From Pseudo-nitzschia pungens (lineage: Eukaryota > Bacillariophyta > Bacillariophyceae > Bacillariales > Bacillariaceae): 64,000 nt of DNA. The stretch is taken from NCBI GenBank assembly GCA_037355855.1, contig CM074761.1, positions 1,302,001-1,366,000 of the forward strand. Reading direction: 5' to 3'. This document shows, in pieces, positions 10,501-22,208 of this stretch. The number at the start of each line of letters is the position of its first letter. The first letter of the stretch is position 1. Made by a program: the position numbers and the translations under genes. The notes beneath the pieces are model-generated. The model had not been told where the DNA came from. It did no database searches and worked only from the letters and a program-made list of their open reading frames with translations.

Positions 10501-13500
10501 CAAAATACGACCCTCCGTTCGCAGGAGTCTCGACTCCTTCAACGACATCATTCGTTTCAACTTCCGGTGATGATTCATCATTTTCACTCGGCAATGCAAC
10601 TGAAACTGGAGGATCATACAGGGAATCTTTCGCCGGTGCCTTAGGTGTTCCAAAAGGTGAATAAGATGACTTTAGACCAGCTGAAGGTGCAGACATGGAT
10701 TCCAGATAGGATGGACCTGCTGCTGACTCAGCTCCATCAGAAATGAGTGGCCCTTCAACTCTCTCTTCAGCAGACGACAAGTCTCCCGATGGAGGTTTGT
10801 AAAGAAAATCGTTGCTTGCTGTCTTCTTTGGATTTGCAAACGGAGAAAACGAAGTCTTCGGAGATGCAGTACCATCGGAAACCTTCGACATTGAGTCTAA
10901 GTAAGATCCAGTGTTGGACTTCACCTCAGCAGTGGAGGCACTTGCTGTTTGCGGCTCAATTGCTTTAGCAGTGGCCGAGGCGGGCTCTGTACTTTTAGAA
11001 GGTCCAGAAAAGGGGGAGTAAGACCCCTTCGCCGGTCGCGGTGAAACCTCCTTGGTGACGGACGCACTAGTCTTCACTGAATCGCTGCTTGTTGGCTTTG
11101 GATCGACAGCCATAGTAACAGAAGTCGCAATCTCTTGCTTGGGTTGAACCTTCGGTGTAGGAGGAACAACAGGTGTCAATGGCTTCACTGCTGGTGAAGG
11201 TGGTGCAACATTTTCATTGGTCGGTGAAGATTGTGTTTCCGCAGCCTGTTCTATCTCATTCTGAATCTTTTGATAGAAGTAACCATATGTGATTCCACCT
11301 ATCAAAGCAGCGGAACCTGCAATTTTGTAACCCAAATCACCGTTGAGTCGAGTAGCAAATTCAGAAAGTTTTGAAGAGCCTGAGATAAGCTGATTTGCAA
11401 CCGGTGCTGGTGCTCCTGTGGAATACGCTGCCGTTACGGGTTCGGCAGAGAGCGAAACAACTTGTTTTGCCAATACAGTCTGTTGCCATCTCTTGTAAGT
11501 CGAAAGGTTATCTTGGGACGAAGACGAGGCTAAGTTCGATGATACTGCTGCGGTTGCCTTGATCTCAGATTCGGCTTGTTTGATGCGAGCTTCGTACGCA
11601 ACTCGCTGACGCTGTTGCCACTCTGCGTAGGTCGACATCGATGGTTTTGCGTAAGTCGCTTTACGAGCTGCCATCGCACCGATGCTTGCTTTTCGAGCTT
11701 CCACAGTCGCAGTCTCTAACGCTTCACGTGCCTCTGCTTCACGAGTGGCTGCTTCTGCTGCCAACTTTTGTGCTAATATCGTCTCCTCTGCAAAAGCGCG
11801 TTCTCTCTCTGCTGCTTCCTGGGCTGCGGCGAGTTTTGCAGCAAAATCTTGGGCCTGATTGAGCTGCGCCACTTCCGCTGCCTTGAGTTTGACACTGAAT
11901 TCTTCCTTGGCAGCCCGCTCTTTCAACAGAGCTGATTCGACCTCTTTTTTCAATCGTGCCGACTCTTCTGCGGCGGCCTTTTCTTTGGCCATTGCATCCA
12001 TCCGAGTTTTTTCTACTTCGGCACGAGTTTTCTCTACTTCAGCGCGAAGACGAGCCGCCTCTTGCTCGGATTCCAAACGAAGACGAGCAGTCTCTTTCTC
12101 GGATTCTGAGCGAAGCCGAGCCGTCTCTTGCTCGGCTAGAGTCCGCAGTCGAGCCGTCTCTTGCTCCGCTTGGGTCCGCAGGCGGGCCGCCTCTTGCTGG
12201 GCTTCGGTACGGAGACGGGCCGCTTCTTTCTCTGCTTCGGTACGAAGACGAGCGGTTTCTTGTTCCGCTTTTTGTACGCGTTCGTCGGCCTCCTTTCGAA
12301 TCAGTGCCTCGGCTTCGGCTCGTTCTTTGAGAGCTTGCTCGCGCTCCCGAGCACGTTGTGCCATGGCTTCCTCTTCCGCCTTCACACGCGCTTCCTCTTC
12401 TTCCTTGATTTTCTGGATTCTTGCGGCTTCTTCTCTCTCCGCAGCCTCTCTCTTAGCTTGCACGATTTGCTGGTCAAGGTATGGCATGGGGACTTTGTAA
12501 GGGCCCATTCCCACACTAGGAGGGGTCTGAGGCTTCTTTTCGAACGGATTGGAAGGCAGTTTTAAGCCGGTGCCATCGAGTGCATCTCCGATCGCGTTAC
12601 CCGCGGCATCACCAAGATTTTTCACTCCGTTGGGGACGTTTATTTTTACGGAAGGTGCGCTGGGTAGTTTGACGTCGGGCAACTTCATTCCGACATCCGG
12701 AATTCCGACGTCTGGAAGCTTCGGAGAAGGCAAGGACAGTCCCTCGAACTTTGGGAGCGAAATCCCGTCCGAAGGAATTGCGGGGGCCCTGAGGGCTTTG
12801 ATGTCGGGCAATCCCAGAGACTTGGTGGATTCCAACACCTCGGAAGGATCCGGTAAATTCTTCAATTTGTCGAAATCCACTCCCTTGTCACTCACCACCC
12901 CGGTGCCGATAGCGGCTCCGACGGCAATGGCGGATGCTCCACCCACCAAGGGCTGCAGAACAATCACGAATATTTGATCGGTTGGCAATCGAATCGTCGT
13001 CCGGGTACCGCAAAGCCGACGCCGGTGCCACAAAAACAGATCACGGCAAGGACACAAAACGATTCATTCATGCATCCATCGAATCCAGGAACACAAACCA
13101 GCCACACACGGAAACCGGGGATTTCATAGGATATCGATTGTTGCAAAAGAATCGGGGTCAGTCACAGCCCGTATTGCTTGCAAGCGTACCCCGGTCGTTC
13201 CCGAGATAATCGATTGGCATCAAACACAATGATAGGAACACAGCGCAACACGAATCATCCTTAGCATCATTCATTCGAATCGGTCCACGTACCGTCAAAA
13301 ATCCGATTTTCTTCTCCTTCTCCGCCGACTCTTCCGGGGCAGATCCCGAGGATTGCGAAATGGGAATGGTCGCCCGTCCCTTGTTGGCCACGTACTCGTT
13401 CAGGACACGATCCTGGGAAGCGGTCGGAGCGGATCTCAGGGGCTGGGTCGCTCGCACCGGTGTTTCGCCGCCGTTCGCTCCGGGCAAGTTGACCCCGGGA

Positions 13501-13961
13501 ACCGTTGCCCTGGGGGTTCCGAGCCGGTCGGGACTCATGTTGGTGTCGTCATCGGGCGCGGCGGGGGTGCCCAATCGGTATCGGCTTCCCGAAACCGTTC
13601 GGACCGTCGACGACTCCTTCAATCCGGTCTGTTTCTTCAGGGGACTCGTCAGCACGTTGTCTCCGCTGTCGGCCATGACACCCTGGATGCGACCGTCGGG
13701 CAAGAGTTTCCACGAGTTGATCACACCGAGGTCGCTCCCGCTCGCCGTGGCGGCATGCAGCGGGATGGATCGATCATTGGCGCGATGAACCCGTTGCGGT
13801 TGCTGGTGCTGGTGGGAGGGGACGAGATTCGCAACCGATGGTGGGGAGACAAAGGCATCCGACCGACTCGTCAACAATGCGAGAGCAACTACGGCGAAGA
13901 AAACCGCCACCGTCGACACTCTCGAAGCGGTCTTTGTTGCCATCAACATCCTTGGCATCAA
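7528..13961 (-). CDS. Gene A: plastid-type presequence, coiled coil, SPFG repeats, two I29 domains
   Basis: Three exons join in frame: 13961-13293, 12952-10198 and 10088-7528, giving 1994 aa. Residues 1-36 form a signal peptide ending SDA|FVSPP, like the A|F junction of diatom plastid presequences. Residues 80-132 are a weak copy of the WGHP module found in D and E. A Gly/Ala-rich hydrophobic segment (224-243), LPD-type Pro repeats, a PYLDQQI motif (about 379), a coiled coil (about 390-645) and a second hydrophobic segment (about 766-785) follow. From about 861 come some 15 units of YLxxL...KKSYSPFG...LYxPP, 60 to 80 aa each. The C-terminus holds two I29-like domains (about 1857-1914 and 1932-1994) with W..WY.K...S..R...F and N.[FY]SD.TE.EY signatures but no peptidase. 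Function unknown; a plastid scaffold or multivalent linker is my inference. Any of the first three Met codons could be the start. Confidence 0.75.
10089..10197 (-). other. Intron 2 of gene A (109 bp)
   Basis: The donor reads CCAG|GTAACT and the acceptor CTTTCTCAG|AAA on the minus strand, phase 1. Joining restores the SPFG repeat unit across the junction: SLYSPSESDFDLP continues into the next YLDRL unit. Confidence 0.85.
12953..13292 (-). other. Intron 1 of gene A (340 bp)
   Basis: The donor is TTGACG|GTACGT and the acceptor TTGTTCTGCAG|CCC, phase 0. It joins the presequence exon, which ends EKEKKIGFLT, to the hydrophobic PLVGGASAIAVG segment. It is the longest intron in the window. Reading through on either side gives unlikely Cys/Arg-rich protein, which supports splicing. 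Confidence 0.75.
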
Positions 13962-14940
13962 CTACAAATACCCCGAGGATCGAAGATCGAGCTGCTCTGA
14001 ATACTGTTCTACAGATTATTGCAGGGACCAGTGATCCTGCCTTTGGCTGTACGGCTGACACGCCTTGTTGTATTTGAAGACAACCGTTCGGACCTGGCCA
14101 CCTCTGTTCTTCTCGGAGAGAATAACGAGGAGCTGTTTGGTTGGAAACTGCGGTAACCTTACGGTACAACAAAAACGAATCCAAATGAAAGTAGCCGTCT
14201 CAGCGCACGCTAGTACAATACCAGTTACCCAGGGGCAACGAGGTGACGAGACGAGATGAGCCGAGCCGAGCCTTGCAATCGAGCAAATAAACAGAAGTAT
14301 CCGAACAATCAGAAGAGCAATCATCATCGAATCCTACCGTAATCTTACTCCGAACGTTCGTACTACCATTCAAAATACCTCGACCGTAAGCGGTACGTAC
14401 GTACTCGTACCAAGGTAGGGTACGGGACGACAACACAGCAGCGGAGATCTTGGGGAAGTTGACTTCGGAGGGGATTGGTTCATTGCTCTACCGTACTGCG
14501 ATCACTGACGTACGTACGAACCCTTGACGTCACTTCCGGGTTGCTTCTACGGTTTGGTCTTTTGATCGATCGAGTCGATTTTTTCAAAGTTTTCAAACCA
14601 ATGATCGAGATCGGGCGCGCCGGAATGAATGAATCGATCCTGGGGTGCAGTCAAAAGAAACAATCCTTACCGCTACGGTAATTTCACTGCGTCCCCACGT
14701 CTCGATGTGATCGATTGATTGAGTTCCCGTTGCAGCAAGTAAGCGTTGTAAGGTTACCGGTACTGTTTTCTACGATACAGATCGTAAAAAAACACCATAG
14801 ACTGTTCCCCTGGTTCCGTATTTTTAACCTTACTGTTCTGTTGCATTCTTTCAGCCGGCCGAAGTGCAAGGAGTCGACCGAACAAATAAAAATCTGAAAC
14901 GAGAGACAGTGAGATATTATTCGTGGATAACAAATCCGGA
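13962..14940. promoter_or_regulatory. Divergent promoter region between gene A and the BIN4-like gene
   Basis: About 980 bp separates two divergently transcribed genes, so it must hold both promoters. It contains several GTAC/CCGGTAC and AAGGTTAC words (near 14155, 14335-14420, 14500-14530 and 14755) and two TGACGTCA-like words (CTGACGTACG near 14508, TTGACGTCAC near 14525). The latter resemble CRE/bZIP sites, which mediate CO2 responses in some diatoms; this reading is tentative. Confidence 0.35.
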
Positions 14941-15969
14941 ATGGCGCGCAGTGGTCAAAGAAAGAGAAAAAGCTACGGGGTCGTCCGGGATCTGGACGAG
15001 GATTTTCTCCAACATCGAAATGCCAGCGAGAACGACAACACCGACGACAACAGCAGTGATAGCAGCGTCAATTTTAGCAACGATGGCGGCACCGGTGGCG
15101 AAAGTGATGACGATTATTCGATAGAACAGAATGGTTCGGGGAATTCGAGCGATAAGAGGCGTAGGAAAGAAACCGGACACGAACGCGACATCGGAAAAGA
15201 AAGCGAAAAGAAAGTGGGGAACAGGACTAATAGAAACGTTGCCACCCAGAAGAATAACAAGAACCAAAACAAGAACAGTCCAGCGAAAAGCAAAAATGGT
15301 GGCAGTGGGCGGAACGCTTCAATCACGATTGACGACGACAACGACGGCGACAGCGACAGCGGTGAAGCAAATACTACAACTGCTACTGCTACTGCAATTC
15401 CTGGAACCACACCAAACGAGAAGAAGAAACCCAAGATCGCTCTGGATTCCTTCGATGTCGTTCTGCCCTCGTCGATCATCGATGGAGGTGGCTGCAGTTC
15501 CGAAAACCAATGCACGCTGCTCGTCGAGGTCTCCGATCCCAAGGACGCCATTGCTCTGGGTGAATTTGGTGGGAGTGTCGGTGCCATTGGACGATTCGAA
15601 AGCGATCCGAACGGGATAACCCTGGACTTGAAGGGCAATCAATACCGGGGAAGCCTCCTACCGGGACCGACGTGCATGGTCCTGGGCTTTCCGTCGTCGT
15701 TTGGGTTCAAGAAAAAGGAAACAACAACGACGACGACGACGACGTCCACGGGAGCAATCGGAGGCCGACAAGCGGGAGAAGGGTCCCTTTCGGCGACAGT
15801 GGGAACGTTGCGGGTGGAGGGCATCACGGACGAATACGCAACTCTCGTTCAAATCGACGATCACATGAAGAAACTCGACGCAATCGTAACGGGGAATCAA
15901 GACGGCATCGATGGTGACGAAATGAACAGAGGTGACCAGTTGAAAGAAAAGATTGGCAAGAACCAATAG
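14941..15969 (+). CDS. BIN4-like protein (putative DNA topoisomerase VI accessory factor)
   Basis: Single exon, 342 aa from the first ATG. The first half is charged and low complexity (Asn/Asp/Ser, then Lys/Arg-rich), as expected of a nuclear chromatin protein. Residues about 168-250 form the only globular part: LLVEVSDP, then an acidic loop, then GGSVGAIGRF, and ITLDLKGNQYRGSLLPGPTC with a following hydrophobic strand. The order GxVGA[IV]GR ... LDLKG..Y....[VL]P is what I remember of plant BIN4/MID, the topoisomerase VI partner needed for endoreduplication. The match is by memory and covers only this core. The C-terminal part carries a Thr tract and a short helical tail. It is divergently transcribed from gene A. 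Alternative: an unrelated nuclear protein with a similar beta core. Confidence 0.5.
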   Translation: MARSGQRKRKSYGVVRDLDEDFLQHRNASENDNTDDNSSDSSVNFSNDGGTGGESDDDYSIEQNGSGNSSDKRRRKETGHERDIGKESEKKVGNRTNRNVATQKNNKNQNKNSPAKSKNGGSGRNASITIDDDNDGDSDSGEANTTTATATAIPGTTPNEKKKPKIALDSFDVVLPSSIIDGGGCSSENQCTLLVEVSDPKDAIALGEFGGSVGAIGRFESDPNGITLDLKGNQYRGSLLPGPTCMVLGFPSSFGFKKKETTTTTTTTSTGAIGGRQAGEGSLSATVGTLRVEGITDEYATLVQIDDHMKKLDAIVTGNQDGIDGDEMNRGDQLKEKIGKNQ

Positions 15970-16790
15970 AAGCACGAAACCAAAACACGTTGGGGTGGTT
16001 CAGCTACGCGTACTGTACGCAAAGAAGAAGGTTGCTCAACGGAGAGTGAAACTTAGAACCAAGCTTTTATGCAATTGCGACATTGAATTATTTATTGTAT
16101 AATTCTATAACCGTCATTCTTCGGAATGAAGCGTTCGGTGTTTTGCGTTCGCATAGGAACGCTCAAGAACGACGTTGTCGATCCGGTTTCGGCCTCTCGT
16201 CATCCAGTGCTCCGATCGATCAAAGGATCGGCCCCGCGGCATCGAATGCTCCGTTTCTGATTCCCATGTGGTGTTCGTCAACACTGAGAGCTACCGTGTT
16301 CAAAATCAATTGCTTAAAACAAATGGTTTCTTCGACAACTTTGTCCACAAAGACAGCTGCGCAGTGAAATAAGCATGCCATGTTGTGTTCATAATAATAA
16401 TATAATAGAATAGAATATGATTTGTTATGCAGATATAGTTTATTTTCATTCACATTTTTTTCACCGATTGCGGCAACGGTCAAGGATCGGCCCTCTGGCA
16501 GAGCAGTCCGTCTCACGCATTTCTTCGGCATCATTACTAAAGACATTTGATTCGTTGATATGTTTAGAAAGTGCAACCAAAAAGGAAAGGCAAACCGCAT
16601 CCAACCCGATCCATCATCCCCTACACCAATCGAGACAATGACGCAGATTCGAGGCTGCAACAACAACTTGTGGTCCCGGATAGTCTTGTTTGCTTTGTCC
16701 TCGTCTCCTTTTGGGTTCTCGTTGGTGCATTGCATCCACTCATGGGTGGAAGGCAAAATACGTTTTAGGATGGCGTGTACAATCTTCCAT
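15970..16790. other. Intergenic region, no supported gene
   Basis: About 820 bp between convergent 3' ends. A minus-strand open frame near 16756-16220 lacks an ATG at its start and has no recognisable product or codon bias, so it is not called. Confidence 0.5.
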
Positions 16791-19732
16791 TTAGAGAGTA
16801 ACGCTCAGGCTTGTAAGGTCTGTACAAGGAAGAGCAAACTGGTTCTGTGTCTGTCCGACCACGGCGAGATCCCACGTGATGACGTCGCCGTTTTTCCCAA
16901 TCAGAGGGATTGTCAAAACATTGGATTGGAGTTTTTTCTGGGTGCGAGGGGCTACGCTGACAGGAATTGAAGTGATCTGTTCCGATTGACTGGTTTGCGA
17001 CATTGTGCCGAGGTACAACTCCGCGATGTCTGCTTGCGTGACAACCAGAGGGAATGATCCGGTGTTGACGGCAACAAAGTCCAATTGGACTTCGACCTCT
17101 TCCATGTAGACGCGGAAAGTGCGGCCATTGTCCTCGGTATCGATGAATTTGTCCAAAACGAAAGCGTCTGCGATGATGGCACCAAGATTCCAGGGTCCGG
17201 GACATGCAGTTTGAACGGAGTTTTCTCGAATCAGTGTTCCGCCTTGCAATGGGTCGGATGTGTAGACCCGGAACTTCATTATCTCGCACGTGTTGGCACG
17301 AGTACGGATAGAGAAGCTCTCGCCGGACCTCATAGGTCTGTCGATGTAGGTGGCTTTCTCGTCGCAAGCAACCTCAAGGAAGATGAAATCACCAAAGGCT
17401 CCGTTGTATGTCATGTAAGCTACCAACAGCTCGGCGTTTGAAGGGCACGAAATGCCCAAGGGCGCCTTGATTTCATCACATGGGAGACCTTCGAGGCTGA
17501 GGACGGAACAGGTGATATCACCCTGAATCTCACAACTTGTGGTTTCGGGATCAGGGGTGGGGTAAGCGGTGAGGGTTGGTCTAGCGGTAGGAAAATTTGT
17601 CGGGAAAGCAGGATTGAGGTTGAATCCAACCGTGCACTCGTGGAAATCGAGCCCATTGCATTTTGTTGATCCATCGATGGTCTCTCCAATAAGGGTTGTG
17701 AAGAACGTGTATGATGTGCGTTTGCTCAGATCAATGTCAATGGAAAGTCCGGGGAGTTCGATCTTTTGACCGGGTGATATGATGACACCATTAACGAGCG
17801 GAGTGTAATCGATCGGGTCGCCGGAATTGATAAGGATATTCATTTCTGTTAGACGCACAGGCACTGTAACGGCAGATGACGCATCGAATTCGAGTTCGAT
17901 CTTGCCGGTTGGTACGTCGCCAGTCTTGACTGAGACAACACGTCCATCAGTCTCGATCCATTCGAGAACTTGGGTAGCACCAAATCTGTCAAATATAAAC
18001 AAGAACTCAGAACAAGACAGATGCAACTGCAGTTCTTGAAGGAGGGTACCCCCCTCAGAGGAGAAAATTTCGATAGTCATATCGGCAGAAAGTCTGTCAA
18101 GCCCTTTGTCTGCGTTCAGAGTGAACAATTCGCCGACAGCAACCGAGCCTTCGAAGAACACATCTGGTGTTCCTTTAGCGGCTTTAACACTAATGAAGTT
18201 CTGAGTTCCTTGTCCCCTTGGCGGACCTCCGTTAAAGTCGACACAGGTAAATTTTAAACGAGACTGTAGGTTCTGGGATTGACTACAGTCACCACCGTTG
18301 TGTCTGAAAGTCATGACCTGAGGGCGGCCTTCACAGCTAGCACTAAGAAGAGGGTCGTAATCTGGGCATCCGTTGATTCCGACTTCGATGATACATTCTG
18401 TGGTGGGGGGCAGAGAAGGCGCATCACTTGGGAAAGGTTTTTGAGCATAGAGATGAGTGAAAAGATATGTTAGAGTAGTGTGCTTTTTTTTGGATCATGA
18501 TTACGATGAGTAGGCCAACCCAATTCATCAGGAAACTTGATGAACACAAAAAGTGTCAACACTTCTCTTACCTTGGTGTGGATGTCGGCGGTTGTGTCGG
18601 TGGAGGAGTTTCTGGTTGGTCCCATCCAAATTTGATTTCCTCTTCGTGCGAGCAGTCATCAGGCAAACCAGTAATGGGATTGGTGGCGTTTGCCGTGATA
18701 TTAACACAGTTTTCCAACTCGTTGCATCTATCAACTTCTTGCGTGTAAGTGTCGTCGTAACAATCACCAGGGCCTAAAAACACATCTTGGGGAGGGAGGC
18801 GGTCAATTTCTACCTTATCGATAGTCAAGTAAAATTGATAAAGTTTTTCGTCGGTGGATCCGATGTTGCAGACCTCGAGATCATAGGTTACATCTTGGAA
18901 GCAGTTGTGGGTGTCAGTCTCGGAACAGCTATATCCGATAGACTGGAAGGAACCGTACTCAGATGTCAGCTGCAAACCTCGTTCACCACCGCACTCTGCA
19001 TCGATTTCGAACGTTTGAGTGATGGCACCGTTGGGAACAGAAATAGTGACATCCAAACACGCAGGAATACAGGTTCCAGCAGGGGCACCAATCGTAACGA
19101 TCCCGTCCTTCGTAGCTCGACCAGCGACGATCACTTCCGAGGGGTCTTCACACTCAGTAATCCTATAAGCGGCATTGAATGGATTTGGACCTTCGTCGGC
19201 ACACAGTCCAGAAGCTCTGAATTCTGAAGAGCATCCCATACCTGTGTACTTAAACTTGAGTTCACGGACGCAATCAGCGCACTCGCAAATAGGCTTATCC
19301 TCTTGAGGAATTCTTTCACAAGCAATTTGACTATTGTCCATGACCGCGGTACATGTCAAGGATGAGTCAATCACACATTGTCCAGTTGGTTGAGGTGTTG
19401 GTTGAGGCGTTGGTTGAGGGCGTTGGTGGTAGTGTCGGAACTGGTGTTGGAGCTGGTGTTGGAGCGGGGGTAGGAGGAGGCGTAGGGCCTGGGGTCGGAG
19501 GACGCGTAGGGACCGGAGTTGGAGGACGAGTAGGTCGAGGAGTTGGAGGGGGAGTAGGGCGAGGAGATGGGCGGGGTGTCGGGCGAGGAGTGGGCCTCGG
19601 TGTTGGCGGGTATGAGGACTCAGCTTCGTCAACGTATGCTTCCCAGAAATATTTATCACCACCAGCAGAAACGCCGACCGAAGCGATGCAAATCGCTTGC
19701 AATGCAAACAAGGCGACAGCACTGAACTTCAT
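16791..19732 (-). CDS. Secreted modular protein with Pro-Thr linkers; one frame break
   Basis: Two exons, 19732-18572 and 18426-16791, about 931 aa if one surplus base is ignored. Residues 1-23 are a clear signal peptide (MKFSAVALFALQAICIASVG). A PTPRPTPRP-type linker of about 70 residues follows, then three related beta-rich, Cys-containing modules, each opening C-(6-8)-C and separated by Pro/Thr linkers. Module 2 has the [MV]TFR.NGGDCS ... FTCVDFNGGPP signature of a family common among diatom secreted proteins, which I believe is catalogued as DUF7467 (not verified). No membrane anchor is seen, so it is probably extracellular, in the cell wall or mucilage. In the linker the reading frame shifts by one base at a CCC run (19418-19420): the PTPQPT repeat continues perfectly in the next frame. 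This is an assembly error, an allele or a recent mutation. Confidence 0.75.
18427..18571 (-). other. Intron of the secreted modular gene (145 bp)
   Basis: The donor is CCAAG|GTAAGA and the acceptor TTTCCCAAG|TGATG, phase 2. It lies in the Pro/Thr linker between modules 1 and 2. Joining gives TSTPSDAPSLPPTTEC in frame with the downstream module. Confidence 0.8.
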
Positions 19733-22208
19733 TTTGTAGTTTCCCTAATTTGCCAAAGAACGGATTTGTACTGATCCCTAGTATTCGCTCTTCGGTGTGA
19801 TTTGATCTTGTTTGATTTTCGGAGAGAAGCCTTTCGGAATTTTTCGTTTGTTTTTCGATTTTGTGGCCGCCCCAACAGTAAATGCCGGCTTTCTCCCTTC
19901 AGATCTGCTTGGATTGTTTGATCTTCTTTCTTCCATGCCTGCTCGATTTATCTGTGTCTCTTAGCGAGGATCGATACCCGAGCTGCACAAAATAATTCTT
20001 ATTAGCGTCATAGTAAATTTTTTCCTCATAGATGCGTAACATACTGAAAACAAATATTGTTAATTGAGCTTTGTTCGCTGTCATCAATTCGAACCCGTTG
20101 AACGCATTTCACTATGCAGGTGAAAAAATGCAAGCCGATCGCCAGATCCCTCCCAACCGAAGAATAATCCTACAGCCTGAATAATTTCAACACTATGCTT
20201 CCGTTGTTCTGATTCGCATGGAATGGAGTAGCAACACCCATGTTGAACGGATGAGAAAGATCAAGCAACTGCTTCGCTGTGTCTTTCGATGAATTACAAA
20301 ACCTCTTTTTTGTCTCAATGACAAATAACAATAATGATACTTCGTAGTATTATCCTGTCTAGTACTAGTACTAGCATTATTACTATGAACAGACAGGACC
20401 ACTGTACTATTACTAATGATGTATCATCCAGTTGTGATTGCTTCACCACTTACTAGGATACGCCACAGTAACGATTTATGTCACAATAAGACGATTCATT
20501 ACTTGCACTGTGCAGAGAAGAGGAACCACTTTTTGCAACTTCTATTCTCTGAAGAAGAATATTATTGACACCCCATCCACACAGCTCAAGTAACCAAGGA
20601 ACAGAGTGGACATGTCAACATGAGGGGGGTGGGGCTCTTCTTCTTCTGATGCCTGCTTCCAAGCTCATTGATTGAATTATTGATGTAGCAAAGAATCTAT
20701 TCATACGGTAGGTAATTACGAAGTACAGTATGTGTTACCAATGACATGTGCAAAATTGATTGATGTAATCCTATCGAATGACAGAAATCACGTACGGTAG
20801 TTTCGTACTCCGTATTTGAATTCGCACTCCCTAGGAAAAATATATCTCCCTACGAAAATAGCTCACGCCTTCCCAGTTGTAGGTAGTACACTTATTGTCG
20901 TCGTGGTTGTGGAAGTAGTCGTAATTGCGCTAAGGGGTGACTAATTTTTGTTTAAAATGCGACCTTCCGTTCGAGTACGGTAAGTTACTCGTAACTTACC
21001 CCAAAAAGTAGGTACGGTTACGTGCAGTTCGTACGTTGCGGCAGAAATAGAACGAGTTGGCGCAAGTTATGTAAGTAATACGGTAGTAGTAAGTTACTTG
21101 TGCATAGGATTTACCGTCTCGTCTTCGTACGACAAAAATACTTCGTAATACCTAATCTATTTCAACGTACGGTAAGATTATCTCGTAAACTCGTACTGAA
21201 AATAGGTACCGTACGAGTATGTTGCTGTTCCCAATTTCCACGGGGTTCGAAAAAACTCGAAAACACGCAATGTACGTACACTTACGTACGTACGAGTATC
21301 TTACAACTTACGGAAAAGTGATAAGATAGGAATGCATTACGATTAAGGTACTTGTAACCTTACTTATTAGCACGAAGTAGTACTATTATTTTTTGCTTGA
21401 CGCATGAATGACATCGAATTTCAAATTAGAATAAGTCTTAACCTTAGGTAAATGCACGGGTTCTCTCAAAAGTACAAGTAATTGAAGTAATTACTGGTAC
21501 TATTGTTACGAGGTTTTTGACCACCGAAATGGTTCGGCTTTCGTTACTGATTGGGAGGGGGGTTCGAGCTCTCGATCCATTACCTGACGTAGCTACGATA
21601 GTGCATACCGGTACTCGTAAGGTTTACTTGTACTGGATGAAGGTTGATGATTGATTGATTGATGATTCATTCATCATTCAGATATTGGTATATTCATGGA
21701 CGTTCAAAAATTGTCATCCTACCGCAAGTTTGAAAACTAATTCAAAAATGTGCACGGTGATATCCATTATCATCGTTACTCACATCATCAGTATCTAACT
21801 AGCAACGAAGAGTGAACCTGAGAAACATCCTTATCGAGTTGCAGTCTACGGCTCCTAGATTCCAACTGTGAATCTATGTTGATAGCTGCGTCCAAGTTGA
21901 GCATCTCTCTTGAATCACAATCGCAAGACTAGTAGAGCTTCGCCGCGACTCAATTTGGAAGTTCTTGCCCCGAGCAAGCCAGGAAAAGGCAATCCCATCT
22001 TTGCCACACTGTCAACTGTCGATAACCGACGGATCACCTGGTGCCAAGTATTCAATCGGAACGGAACTTGACAAAATCTACCACATAGATTGGCTCCTTG
22101 CATATCCTAGTTCCCATTGATCTTGCTGATTGATAACACGAAAGTGCAGCACCAGCAACTTTTGATCACAATACGTTCAAGACTTATCATCTAAAAGAAA
22201 GAAAACGA
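19733..22208. other. Intergenic region between divergent genes
   Basis: About 2.5 kb without a supported gene. It should hold the promoters of the secreted protein and of gene B. GTAC-palindrome words are dense from 20975 to 21310 and near 21600. An ACTAGTACTAGTACTAG run lies at about 20360-20376. A short protein-like trace lies at about 21910-22065 (see findings). Confidence 0.5.

Noticed and set aside
16220..16756. 178-codon minus-strand frame
   Set aside because: It starts with TTG, has no codon bias, no recognisable product, and lies between two convergent 3' ends.
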